Shown: positions 1 through 6,252, counted from the first letter of the stretch. The stretch: DNA of 7,964 bases from Planctomycetaceae bacterium (GCA_031276415.1 JAISNF010000491.1:1-7964), one strand, 5' to 3'. Notes: generated by a model not told the origin, from the sequence alone. Program-made: numbers and translations.

Positions 1-329
1 AACCGGATTTGTCCGTTCTCTTGTTGCTTTGGGAGAAAACGCGAGATATTGATGATCCGAAACAATCACTAAGAGAACGTTCTAAACGTATACGAGAGAT
101 GGCGGATTTTTTTGGTGATATGGATAAAGCGAAAATTATTAAGAAAAAAGTTGGTCGCCCGTTCCGTTATGGCGAGCCAACGAAATTATGTAGGATTCCG
201 TTGTCCTTTGAACCGGTTTTGTCTGTTCTCTTGTTGCTTTGGGAGAAAACGCGAGATATTGATGATCCGAAACAATCACTAATAGAACGTTCTAAACGTA
301 TGCGAGAGATGGCGGATTTTTTTGGCGAT
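1..329 (+). repeat. Direct tandem duplication, 210-bp period
   Basis: Bases 1-119 are repeated at 211-329 with five substitutions (7/217, 14/224, 73/283, 92/302, 116/326). The period of 210 bp is exactly 70 codons, so the frame of the overlapping gene is kept. Similarity stops sharply after 119/329. On the left it runs to the window edge, so the array could contain further copies outside. The high identity points to a recent duplication. Confidence 0.95.
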
Positions 330-368
330 TACGAAACTATAGCTAGACAATCAGGTGGTAAAAAATAA
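3..368 (+). CDS. Small GRP-x-(R/K)YGEPTK protein with an internal 70-residue duplication, 5' end outside the window
   Basis: The reading frame is open from the left edge to a TAA at 366-368, so the true start may lie outside the window. An in-frame ATG at 120 would give a self-contained 82-residue protein starting MDKAKIIKKK; a TTG at 9 is also possible. The visible protein holds two near-identical copies of a segment from LSVLLLLWEKTRD to REMADFFGD, separated by a basic stretch GRPFRYGEPTKLCRIPLS. That stretch recalls the N-termini of small ribbon-helix-helix-like proteins: a GRP-x-KYGEPT lead, a short strand, then helices. This resemblance is from memory and is weak evidence of DNA binding. 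The product ends in a basic tail, GGKK. The first copy's own tail seems to have been replaced by the start of the second copy, as expected if two tandem genes fused in frame. Function is otherwise unknown. Confidence 0.6.
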   Translation, partial: PDLSVLLLLWEKTRDIDDPKQSLRERSKRIREMADFFGDMDKAKIIKKKVGRPFRYGEPTKLCRIPLSFEPVLSVLLLLWEKTRDIDDPKQSLIERSKRMREMADFFGDYETIARQSGGKK

Positions 369-476
369 GTACAAAAGAAGAGAAATTTGATACTGTATTA
401 GATTTTTAGGCGTTTCTGTTGCATGTTCTTTTTCGCCTGTTGGTTTTGATTATCGTAGATGTGAATTATTGTGGGT

Positions 477-1952
477 TTAGATTAATAAATTTATTTTTTT
501 TGTTGCTACTGTTTCAAGAAACATTTTGTCATGTTCAGCGAAAATCAATGTTGGTTGGTATTCAATCAAAAGATTCGTAATTTGTGTTCGTGAAATAATG
601 TCGATGTAATTAAGCGGTTCATCCCAAAGATAAAGATGAACCTGTTCACAAAGACTCGCAGCAAGTGATACCTTTTTCTTTTGACCAGCACTAAAACCTG
701 ACATGTCGTTTTCATAATCATTTTTGGGAAATCCTAATTTGTGCAAAATTGCCCTCAATAAACTTTCATCAATTTGACGTTCGAAAATAAAATCCTTCAT
801 GTTTCCTTGCAGGAATGATGCATCTTGCGGCAGATATGATATTTTCAGATTTTTCGGAACACGGCAATATCCTTGATACGGTATGTTTTGCCCTGCGATC
901 AATTTTAGAAGGCTCGACTTGCCACAACCATTTCGACCACAAACAGCAATACGATCCCCTACTTCAACTGAAAACGTAACACCGTTGAATAATGGTACTC
1001 CATCATTATATTGCACAAAAACATTCTCCAAATCAATAATTCGTTTCGAATGAAAACGAATCGGCGCAATAGAAAGTTTCTCCGCAATTTCAGTATTTTT
1101 GTTTCTGAACAATTCTTGTTTTTGTTCTATTGCTTTTTGTTTGCGGTTTTCTACTGATTTTGCGTGTTTCATTATTTTTGCCGCTTTACTGCCGATAAAA
1201 CCGCGATCTACCGGACCATGACCAAATTTTTCTTTTTCGGCTTTATTTGACCATTCTGTTGATTGTTGTGTTGCTTCCTGAAGTCGGCGTACATCTTTTT
1301 TTAATCTGTTGTTTTCCGCATTTTCAAACCGTTCACGATAATTTTGGTTACATTGCCACGTTGAAAAATTTCCTTGTATTAATTCGATATTGTTGCGATT
1401 TATAGACAAAATATGATCAACGCTTTCGTCCAGCAACGTACTATCGTGTGAAACAAGAATGAAACCGTTTTTTTGGCACAGATAATTACCTACAACATTC
1501 CGTCCTTCAAGATCAAGATGATTGGTTGGTTCGTCAATCAGCAGGAAATTGTTATTGTTCAGAAATAGTATTGCCAGCATTACTTTTGTTTGTTCACCGC
1601 CGCTCAGTGTTTCAAAAGATCGCATCAATACGTCATCGGAAATTTCCAGCAACGATAATTCACGTTCAAGTTGCCATGTTTCGAAGTCGGCAATTTGCGT
1701 AGCAATTTCGTAAGTTGGGAGCGTTTTATCCTGAACGATGTAAGGAAAATATTCAAGCGGAATTGGTACATTTATTTTGCCGTTACAAACGAGATCGCCA
1801 AGCAATAAACGGAGCAATGTCGTTTTTCCGCGACCGTTGCGACCAATCAAACCAAGTTTCCAACGTGTATCAATTTGCAGTGAAACATTAGAAAATAAAG
1901 GATTTCCGCCATCATAAGCAAAACTCATATCAACAATATTGATAATTGTCAT
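477..1952 (-). CDS. ABC-F family ATPase, Lsa-type ribosomal protection protein
   Basis: Soluble protein of 491 residues with two ABC ATPase domains and no membrane segments, the ABC-F layout. Domain 1 has Walker A GRNGRGKT (37-44), signature LSGGE (116-120), Walker B LLIDEP (137-142) and the H-loop histidine at 169. Domain 2 has Walker A GRNGCGKS (339-346), a degenerate signature FSAGQ (420-424), Walker B LWDEP (442-446) and histidine 474. The charged helical linker between them (about 200-300) is where family members reach the ribosomal peptidyl-transferase centre. The N-terminus (SFAYD, WKLGLIGRNGRGKTTLLRLL), the WDEPLNY motif and the length match Lsa(A)-like proteins as I recall them. These displace lincosamides, streptogramin A and pleuromutilins from ribosomes; the actual resistance profile is inference. 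The ATG at 1952 is preferred because it aligns with the family's N-terminus; an in-frame TTG at 1964 would add four residues. No clear Shine-Dalgarno site is seen. The gene stands alone, with a structured leader upstream. Confidence 0.88.
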   Translation of the reverse strand: MTIINIVDMSFAYDGGNPLFSNVSLQIDTRWKLGLIGRNGRGKTTLLRLLLGDLVCNGKINVPIPLEYFPYIVQDKTLPTYEIATQIADFETWQLERELSLLEISDDVLMRSFETLSGGEQTKVMLAILFLNNNNFLLIDEPTNHLDLEGRNVVGNYLCQKNGFILVSHDSTLLDESVDHILSINRNNIELIQGNFSTWQCNQNYRERFENAENNRLKKDVRRLQEATQQSTEWSNKAEKEKFGHGPVDRGFIGSKAAKIMKHAKSVENRKQKAIEQKQELFRNKNTEIAEKLSIAPIRFHSKRIIDLENVFVQYNDGVPLFNGVTFSVEVGDRIAVCGRNGCGKSSLLKLIAGQNIPYQGYCRVPKNLKISYLPQDASFLQGNMKDFIFERQIDESLLRAILHKLGFPKNDYENDMSGFSAGQKKKVSLAASLCEQVHLYLWDEPLNYIDIISRTQITNLLIEYQPTLIFAEHDKMFLETVATKKINLLI

Positions 1953-1962
1953 AGTATTGTAC

Positions 1963-2042
1963 AAAAAGGAAGTTTCCGTTTTTCACAATGGCGCACGTTA
2001 ATGGTTTACGTATTAGTATTGCGATGTTGTGAAACGGAAAAC
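1963..2042 (-). terminator. Hairpin with T-rich tail just upstream of the ABC-F start
   Basis: Read on the minus strand, an arm at 2042-2027 pairs with an arm at 1988-1972. They form 15 base pairs interrupted by a one-base and a two-base bulge. Inside the loop a smaller stem (ACGT at 2011-2008 with 1998-1995, plus two more pairs) and a CGC/GCG pairing (2023-2021 with 1994-1992) make the loop compact. The 3' arm is followed by TTCCTTTTTG, and the ABC-F ATG lies 10 bases further on. A terminator this close in front of a start codon would act as an attenuator rather than the end of a gene. The stem is AU-rich and bulged, so its strength is uncertain. Confidence 0.45.
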
Positions 2043-2098
2043 AAAAGCAATTGGAAGATAGAACACGATTACCGATGTTCACTGAAAAGCGACATCAT
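1963..2098 (-). promoter_or_regulatory. Candidate attenuation leader of the ABC-F gene with a nine-codon upstream ORF
   Basis: Upstream of the terminator-like hairpin on the minus strand is a short frame at 2098-2069: ATG ATG, six further sense codons, CGG and TAA (MMSLFSEHR). Its end contains GTGAACATCGG (2082-2072). This can pair with CCGTTTCAC (2037-2029), the 5' arm of the terminator hairpin, through eight pairs. Ribosome stalling on the short frame could therefore shift the RNA between terminator and alternative fold. That is the known logic of inducible ABC-F and macrolide-resistance genes; its use here is inference. The short frame has no obvious Shine-Dalgarno site and I found no convincing promoter further upstream, so the call is tentative. 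Confidence 0.35.
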
Positions 2099-2417
2099 AT
2101 CAATCGTACAAAATTTGAAAGAAATTTATTTATTTCATTGCCCTGCGAGGCTAAGTCAAGAAATGGTAAATCCGGTATTCGTTTAAAAGATGCCGGAAAC
2201 TAATTGATTTTATTATCGGTTCAAACAACGAGTTAATTAAGTCGAATTAAAAAATTTGTTTCTTTTTTTTCGCAACTACCCTTCCCTTTGAGTCATGGAA
2301 CTACCGTATCTTACCTTTGATGATTTGTTCATGTTATTCTTGAACTTGAATTCGTTTTTTACTATACTTATTACACTTTAAAATTCGGTTATGTTAGAAA
2401 ATATCACCTGGAATATT
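2043..2417. other. Gene-poor spacer between the ABC-F leader and the broken HU-like gene
   Basis: I see no supported gene here. Apart from the leader elements and the plus-strand promoter listed separately, it contains an imperfect palindrome at 2229-2244 centred on TTAATTAA and an 8-bp hairpin (2171-2178 with 2190-2197, one wobble pair, 11-base loop). It also has a run of eight T at 2263-2270. The short plus-strand frame at 2001-2186 has no recognisable protein features. The ABC-F promoter presumably lies here, but no candidate stood out. Confidence 0.5.
2340..2368 (+). promoter_or_regulatory. Candidate sigma70 promoter reading rightwards into the broken HU-like gene
   Basis: TTGAAC at 2340-2345 (four of six consensus bases) and TATACT at 2363-2368 (five of six) are separated by exactly 17 bases. 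Transcription would begin near 2375 and run antisense to the HU-like remnant and towards the 3' end of the endonuclease gene. No credible plus-strand gene follows, so this may be a chance match in AT-rich DNA or the promoter of an antisense RNA. Confidence 0.35.
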
Positions 2418-2702
2418 CTAGTTGCCAATCCTGTAAATTCCGTCCAAACATTTGTCCGATGGGTTAAAACCCATCACTACCTTGGGATTGCCCCAACGGG
2501 GCATTTCCAATATAGCCGGTGGGGTGGTTTCCTTCATATTATTGAGAACAGCGAGGACGTCGGTTTTGGTAACCAGTGTTCCACGCTGGAGCATCAAGTC
2601 AATAAACTCCTCTTTGGTGTAAGAGTTCTTGGAATGTGTTTGAGCCGCCAAATCATCTTTGCGTTCCGTCAACGGGTTTTCATGTAAGGAATAATCTGTT
2701 AC
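2418..2702 (-). pseudogene. Truncated HU-like DNA-binding protein gene (Bacteroidota-type HU/DUF4469 family)
   Basis: Read leftwards from 2702 the frame gives DYSLHENPLTERKDD, then YTKEEFIDLMLQRGTLVTK, then TDVLAVLNN. This is the pattern of the N-terminal HU-like domain of DUF4469-associated DNA-binding proteins (compare 'HENPLT', 'LMLQRGT', 'LTKTDILAVLN' from memory). Recognisable similarity covers about 2526-2702, near 59 residues. After NNMKET the frame runs into the hairpin sequence and stops near 2418, so the rest of the domain and any DUF4469 portion are absent. The 5' end is also damaged: the frame begins directly after, and in phase with, the TAG of the endonuclease gene at 2703-2705, and no ATG precedes the conserved part. 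The only in-frame start candidate is a TTG at 2672. A short 84-residue product from that TTG is possible, but I judge it a remnant. Confidence 0.65.
2458..2510. repeat. Pair of strong hairpins (REP-like palindromes)
   Basis: Two palindromes lie seven bases apart. GATGGGTT/AACCCATC at 2458-2475 is a perfect 8-bp stem with a two-base loop. TGCCCC/GGGGCA at 2489-2503 is a perfect 6-bp stem with an AAC loop, extended outwards to 2482-2510 by six further pairs (one wobble) beyond one mismatch. They are unusually GC-rich for the spacer around them and replace what should be the second half of the HU-like gene. The look is that of repetitive extragenic palindromic DNA. No T-tract follows either hairpin on either strand, so they are not ordinary terminators. 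Confidence 0.7.
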
Positions 2703-3629
2703 CTAATGTAATAACGGTATTTCAAATAATTCTGATAATATCGTTTCTAATTTTTCATCTAAATTATCATTGAAATCTTTATATGGAATGTTTAATTTTT
2801 CAAGAATTAATTTAAAACGCCTAAAGCCTTCCGGTTCGCGTAACGCTACCCAATTTATGTTTAATTTTTCGCATTGATTTTTATTTTGTTGCGAGAGCGT
2901 ATCTGCAATAAATATATCTGAATTACGGGCAATAATTGCATCGGCACTTTCAGGATTACCCTTGCCCATAAGTTTTACTTCGCACAAATATTTTTTGTTA
3001 TTTTTTAACAAATAAAAATCAACTTCTCTATCTACTTTTTTCTTTTTATCTTTTACGAATCGGGCGGCATCGTAATATTTTTCATTTATATTGTATAGTT
3101 TACAAAGAGTTAGCATTAAGTATTTTTCAACGATTTTCCCCGCCGTACTCCAATACCCGCCGCAAAGTTGCGCGCGTTTGACTGCTAACGTGTTAATAAC
3201 AATCAGACTCTCGCTCACATTCAAATCAACACTAACGCTGTTTAACTTAATAGTCAAAGTGAGTTCAATTTCTTTTTCAATTTTAACAAGTTCGCTAATG
3301 CTATTATAAAGTGCTTCAAAATGTTCATTTGATGCATCAATAACAATTGAGCGAGTCGTAGAACCGTACATATTTCTGATGGTTTTTCCGTTTAAGCCTG
3401 CGTTTATCAATATCTCATCTGACGGCAAATGACTATCCATGAATGATTTTTTGTACCAATCAATTGTAATATTTTTCGAGTTTAATTTCGCACTCACAAT
3501 TTTTTTGAAAAAGTCTATTGCAAATTGTAAAAAATTAGCGTTGATTAAATTGACAATCTCAATACGATAGTCCTGAGATTTAATCAATCTTTTTATTATA
3601 TTTTTTACGACTATATCTGTTAGCGTCAT
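2703..3629 (-). CDS. Type II restriction endonuclease, PD-(D/E)XK fold, probably CfrBI-like
   Basis: Protein of 308 residues, without signal peptide or membrane segments. A nuclease core is visible as EVD (202-204) followed after 12 residues by EVK (217-219) in YLCEVKLMGKG, the D...ExK arrangement of PD-(D/E)XK nucleases. Upstream lie a helix-rich half with YGSTTRSIVIDAS (88-100) and GGYWSTAGKIVEKYL (157-171). Downstream, NPESADAIIARNSDIFIADTL and NINWVALRE suit the strands and helices that complete the core. From memory the pattern resembles the CfrBI family, whose founder cuts CCWWGG; family and site are tentative. The ATG at 3629 overlaps the methyltransferase stop as ATGA, so translation is probably coupled, and there is no separate Shine-Dalgarno site. 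The gene is very AT-rich: bases 3001-3060 contain 11 G or C of 60. It should cleave unmodified incoming DNA in the cytoplasm at the site protected by its partner. Confidence 0.78.
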   Translation of the reverse strand: MTLTDIVVKNIIKRLIKSQDYRIEIVNLINANFLQFAIDFFKKIVSAKLNSKNITIDWYKKSFMDSHLPSDEILINAGLNGKTIRNMYGSTTRSIVIDASNEHFEALYNSISELVKIEKEIELTLTIKLNSVSVDLNVSESLIVINTLAVKRAQLCGGYWSTAGKIVEKYLMLTLCKLYNINEKYYDAARFVKDKKKKVDREVDFYLLKNNKKYLCEVKLMGKGNPESADAIIARNSDIFIADTLSQQNKNQCEKLNINWVALREPEGFRRFKLILEKLNIPYKDFNDNLDEKLETILSELFEIPLLH

Positions 3630-5002
3630 TTTATTGTTTCGATGAATTGTTTTAGAGTCAAGAATTTTGTTATATTTTCGTTAAAAATATTTGGCTTTAT
3701 TTTTGATTGCATATAATTAAAGTATTCGGTTTCTTTTTCTGTTAAGAAGAATAATCTACCTATTGATTTTGCAGTTCTTCCAACGGTTCCGCTTCCGGCA
3801 AAAGGATCAAATATTAAATCGCCCTTGTACGAATAATATTGAATTACCCTTCTGCAAAGTTCGACAGGAAAAACGGCTGTATGTATTTTATCAAAAGTCG
3901 GATCAATTTTCCAAACATTCGTAGTTTCGTACCCATCTTCAACCTTACTTGCTTCTATTGTTTTAAAATCATAACTCCGCATATTCCAATCCAATAATTT
4001 TTCGGTTGATTTTCGGTAAACCATTAAATATTCTGTTATAGAATTAGGCTTGTAACCTAATGGCTTCCGGTGCTGCATGAATCCACCAATACGGTTTTTT
4101 ACACTTGCCTCCGGCTTCAACCAAATAATATCGTCAATAAACTCCCAACCATTTTTTACCAGATACGGATGTAAATCAAACGGAATCGGGTAACGTTTAC
4201 TTGAATGTGAACGACTAACACGCGGAATAATAATTGGCGAAGTATTGACAATCAAAAAACGTCCTTCTTTGGTAATACGATGTGTTTCAATAAAAACCTT
4301 TTCCAAAAATTCCAAGTATGCCTGATAACTTTGATAAATAGAATAATCACGCGCATTGTAGTACGGCGGAGAGGTAAACGTTAAATGAACACTTTCATCG
4401 GGAACATATTTTAAAGCGTCCAAAACATCCGCATGAATAACAACATTTTTTAAGAATCTATAAGTTTCAGTGTGCGGCAAAACATTTACTGTTTGATTTT
4501 CTTTTGAAAAATATTCTTTGTAAATGATCGTTCGTACCATTTCGTTTTGATGATTGATGAGCGGTTTCAGATGTTTTTCGACTTCTTTATCATGTTCAAA
4601 AACGAGTAAACCGCGTATCGCCTGACAAACGATTTTTGGATCTTCATCTTTCAGAAAAGAAAACAGGATCGTCTTATTTGTAATTTTACGTTGCCTTCCG
4701 ATTGCCGAAACGATTTCTCGCCGCACATTTGTCTCTGATTCTTGTTGATATAATTCGACAAGTTTTTTTGTATCGGATTTTCCATTGAGTTTGGCAATAT
4801 TTTTAACAGCATGAAACCGTACTTGGGTGTGTTGATGTTGTAAAAGGTCATACAGAAAATCCGCATTGAAACCAATTGGCAAATGTCCCAAATTTTCCAA
4901 AACGAAAATAAGTTTTCCGACATCGTGTTGATTTTGCACGAGTTTTGCTATTTCGCCGGTTTTCTTAAATTTCAGATCAGTGATAAATTCTTTGGAAAGC
5001 AT
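3626..5002 (-). CDS. DNA methyltransferase (beta class, probably N4-cytosine) with N-terminal HEAT repeats
   Basis: Protein of 458 residues from the ATG at 5002. Residues about 55-165 form helical HEAT-like repeats: successive units such as HTQVRFHAVKNIAKL, NVRREIVSAIGR and DPKIVCQAIRGLLVFE. The catalytic half follows, with motif IV TSPPYYNARDY from 210, a target-recognition stretch in the middle (RIGGFMQHRKP to TNVWKI), then FPVELCRR and motif I FDPFAGSGT (398-406). Motif IV before motif I defines the beta class. SPPY favours transfer from S-adenosylmethionine to cytosine N4, though adenine N6 is not excluded. The frame stays open upstream to a TTG at 5113, but those 37 residues are AT-rich and unlike the family, so the internal ATG was chosen. 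It is the first gene of the restriction-modification operon and ends in a 4-base ATGA overlap with the endonuclease, so protection is made before the nuclease. There is no visible Shine-Dalgarno site. HEAT repeats usually bind proteins or nucleic acids; their role here is unknown. Confidence 0.87.
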   Translation of the reverse strand: MLSKEFITDLKFKKTGEIAKLVQNQHDVGKLIFVLENLGHLPIGFNADFLYDLLQHQHTQVRFHAVKNIAKLNGKSDTKKLVELYQQESETNVRREIVSAIGRQRKITNKTILFSFLKDEDPKIVCQAIRGLLVFEHDKEVEKHLKPLINHQNEMVRTIIYKEYFSKENQTVNVLPHTETYRFLKNVVIHADVLDALKYVPDESVHLTFTSPPYYNARDYSIYQSYQAYLEFLEKVFIETHRITKEGRFLIVNTSPIIIPRVSRSHSSKRYPIPFDLHPYLVKNGWEFIDDIIWLKPEASVKNRIGGFMQHRKPLGYKPNSITEYLMVYRKSTEKLLDWNMRSYDFKTIEASKVEDGYETTNVWKIDPTFDKIHTAVFPVELCRRVIQYYSYKGDLIFDPFAGSGTVGRTAKSIGRLFFLTEKETEYFNYMQSKIKPNIFNENITKFLTLKQFIETIK

Positions 5003-5127
5003 TGTTTTTGCACAAAAAAAATTAAATTGAATATGTATTGTGTTATTTTTTTCCGTAATGACTTTAATTAACCACATAAATATTAAAGCCGCTGTTCCTA
5101 AACACACAAACAAGATTTCGCTACATA

Positions 5128-5156
5128 TTTATAATAATTTCTGTCAATGGTCTCAA
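5128..5156 (-). promoter_or_regulatory. Promoter of the methyltransferase-endonuclease operon
   Basis: On the minus strand TTGAGA (5156-5151, five of six consensus bases) and TATAAA (5133-5128, five of six) are separated by exactly 17 bases. Transcription would start near 5121 and give a leader of about 120 bases before the ATG at 5002. The site lies between the proC stop and the operon, so the restriction module can be transcribed independently of proC. No operator or controller-protein gene is evident. Confidence 0.6.
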
Positions 5157-5194
5157 AACATCTATAGTCTGCTGATCCTTAAACTGAATTACAT

Positions 5195-6031
5195 TTATTT
5201 TCTATTTTGTTCTTCGTTTTCGATACCCATTTCTCGGGAGCGGAGCGTGGCGGCTTCAACGGCGTTGGTTACTGCGGCACGGAAACCTTCACGCTCCAAT
5301 GAATGAACTCCACTAATTGTTGTTCCACGCGGACTACAAACTTTGTCTTTGAGAACACCGGGATGTTCGTTGGTTTGCAAAACGACTTTGGCAGCACCAA
5401 GAACAGTTTGAGCCGCCAATAACAACGATTGTTCACGCGGTAAACCCATTTTGACACCGCCATCAGCCATTGCGTCAATCATCATGTAAACATAAGCCGG
5501 TCCACTACCGGAAAGCCCCGCAACAGCATCAAGTTGGCGTTCTGGAAACGGAATCGCAAGCCCGACCGTTGAGAGAAGATCAAGTGCCAACTCCGCATCA
5601 TTCTTGTTCGCTCCGTCAGAAAGACAAAAACCACATACGCCCTCACCAACTAAACACGGCGTGTTTGGCATGACACGTACAAGCCTCGCACTCGTTCCAA
5701 GATCTTTTAAGTAGGTTTTGAGTTGGATTCCGGCAGCAATTGTAATCCACAACGGATTATAACCATGCGCCCGAAGTGCCGCAAGATTATGAAGAACCTC
5801 ACCCATTTGTTGCGGTTTGACCGAAAGAAAAACAACATCCGAACCTGCCACTAAATCCTTAATCGTAGCAACCGCAGTTCCGCCCGTTTGTTCCGCAAAC
5901 CGTTGCGCCGCTTCCGGATTAATATCATAACCGAAAAGTTTTTCCGGCTGAATTGTTTTCGTTTTGATAAAACCGCGTGACAATGCTCTTGCCATGTGAC
6001 CGGTTCCGATAAATCCGATTTTTGTATCCAT
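5195..6031 (-). CDS. proC: Pyrroline-5-carboxylate reductase
   Basis: Catalyses the NAD(P)H-dependent reduction of 1-pyrroline-5-carboxylate to L-proline, the last step of proline synthesis, in the cytoplasm. The 278 residues are the usual family length. The N-terminal Rossmann dinucleotide site is GFIGTGHMA (6-14), followed by VFLSVKPQQ (67-75), then VRVMPNTP (118-125). The C-terminal dimerisation and substrate domain shows AGLSGSGPAYVYMMIDA (171-187) and ends with NAVEAATLRSREMG (256-269). The usual SPGGTT substrate loop reads SPRGTT (233-238). The start at 6031 gives the expected N-terminus directly before the nucleotide site; no Shine-Dalgarno site is visible. The gene is transcribed divergently from the rhamnosidase gene and in the same direction as the restriction operon, 192 bases upstream of it. 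Its GC content is clearly higher (bases 5461-5520 have 31 G or C of 60), suggesting a native chromosomal gene. Confidence 0.96.
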   Translation of the reverse strand: MDTKIGFIGTGHMARALSRGFIKTKTIQPEKLFGYDINPEAAQRFAEQTGGTAVATIKDLVAGSDVVFLSVKPQQMGEVLHNLAALRAHGYNPLWITIAAGIQLKTYLKDLGTSARLVRVMPNTPCLVGEGVCGFCLSDGANKNDAELALDLLSTVGLAIPFPERQLDAVAGLSGSGPAYVYMMIDAMADGGVKMGLPREQSLLLAAQTVLGAAKVVLQTNEHPGVLKDKVCSPRGTTISGVHSLEREGFRAAVTNAVEAATLRSREMGIENEEQNRK

Positions 6032-6148
6032 GATAATTGAATAAAGTAAAAGTAAAAATCAAAATCAATAATTCCCTCAAGCAACAACAGACGGATACAA
6101 TGTACATGATTTTCACAAACAAACAAGCAACCCACAAAATCGATACCG

Positions 6149-6176
6149 TTGACTTGTCCTTTTCAAATGATAAAAT
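6149..6176 (+). promoter_or_regulatory. Promoter of the rhamnosidase gene
   Basis: TTGACT (6149-6154) and TAAAAT (6171-6176) each match the sigma70 consensus at five of six positions, with a 16-base spacer. Transcription would start near 6183, leaving a leader of about 83 bases before the ATG at 6266. Together with the Shine-Dalgarno site it suggests ordinary sigma70-type expression rather than the TAnnTTTG promoters of Bacteroidota. No operator repeat was identified around it. Confidence 0.5.
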
Positions 6177-6252
6177 GTGCGGGTTATTGTTGTACTTTTT
6201 GGGTATTGTAACTCTTTAAGACATTATTAAACTTATTGAAAATTCAACAAAC

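Noticed and set aside
408..438. AGGCG...CGCCT inverted repeat as a terminator between the first gene and the ABC-F gene
   Set aside because: It has only five pairs, a loop of about 20 bases and no clean T-tract.
1953..1964. TTG start at 1964 for the ABC-F protein
   Set aside because: It lies inside the T-rich tail of the leader hairpin, and the ATG at 1952 matches the start of Lsa-type proteins.
2001..2186. Plus-strand frame of 61 residues in the ABC-F leader region
   Set aside because: It has no Shine-Dalgarno site or conserved motif, and it overlaps the structured leader on the opposite strand.
2171..2197. 8-bp hairpin as a possible terminator
   Set aside because: It has a wobble pair and an 11-base loop, lacks a proper T-tract on either strand, and no gene ends beside it.
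2229..2244. Imperfect palindrome centred on TTAATTAA as an operator
   Set aside because: Such AT-rich palindromes arise easily by chance, and there is no mapped promoter next to it.
2391..2687. Plus-strand frame of 98 residues
   Set aside because: It reads antisense through the hairpins and the HU-like remnant and has no recognisable protein features.
5003..5113. N-terminal extension of the methyltransferase from a TTG at 5113, with a short hydrophobic stretch
   Set aside because: It is AT-rich, begins only about eight bases after the predicted transcription start, lacks a Shine-Dalgarno site and is unlike a methyltransferase N-terminus. The internal ATG at 5002 starts the conserved helical region naturally.
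5142..5147. Perfect TTGACA on the minus strand as the -35 box of the restriction operon
   Set aside because: It is only eight bases from the TATAAA box, and no good -10 box lies 16-18 bases downstream. TTGAGA at 5156-5151 has the right spacing.
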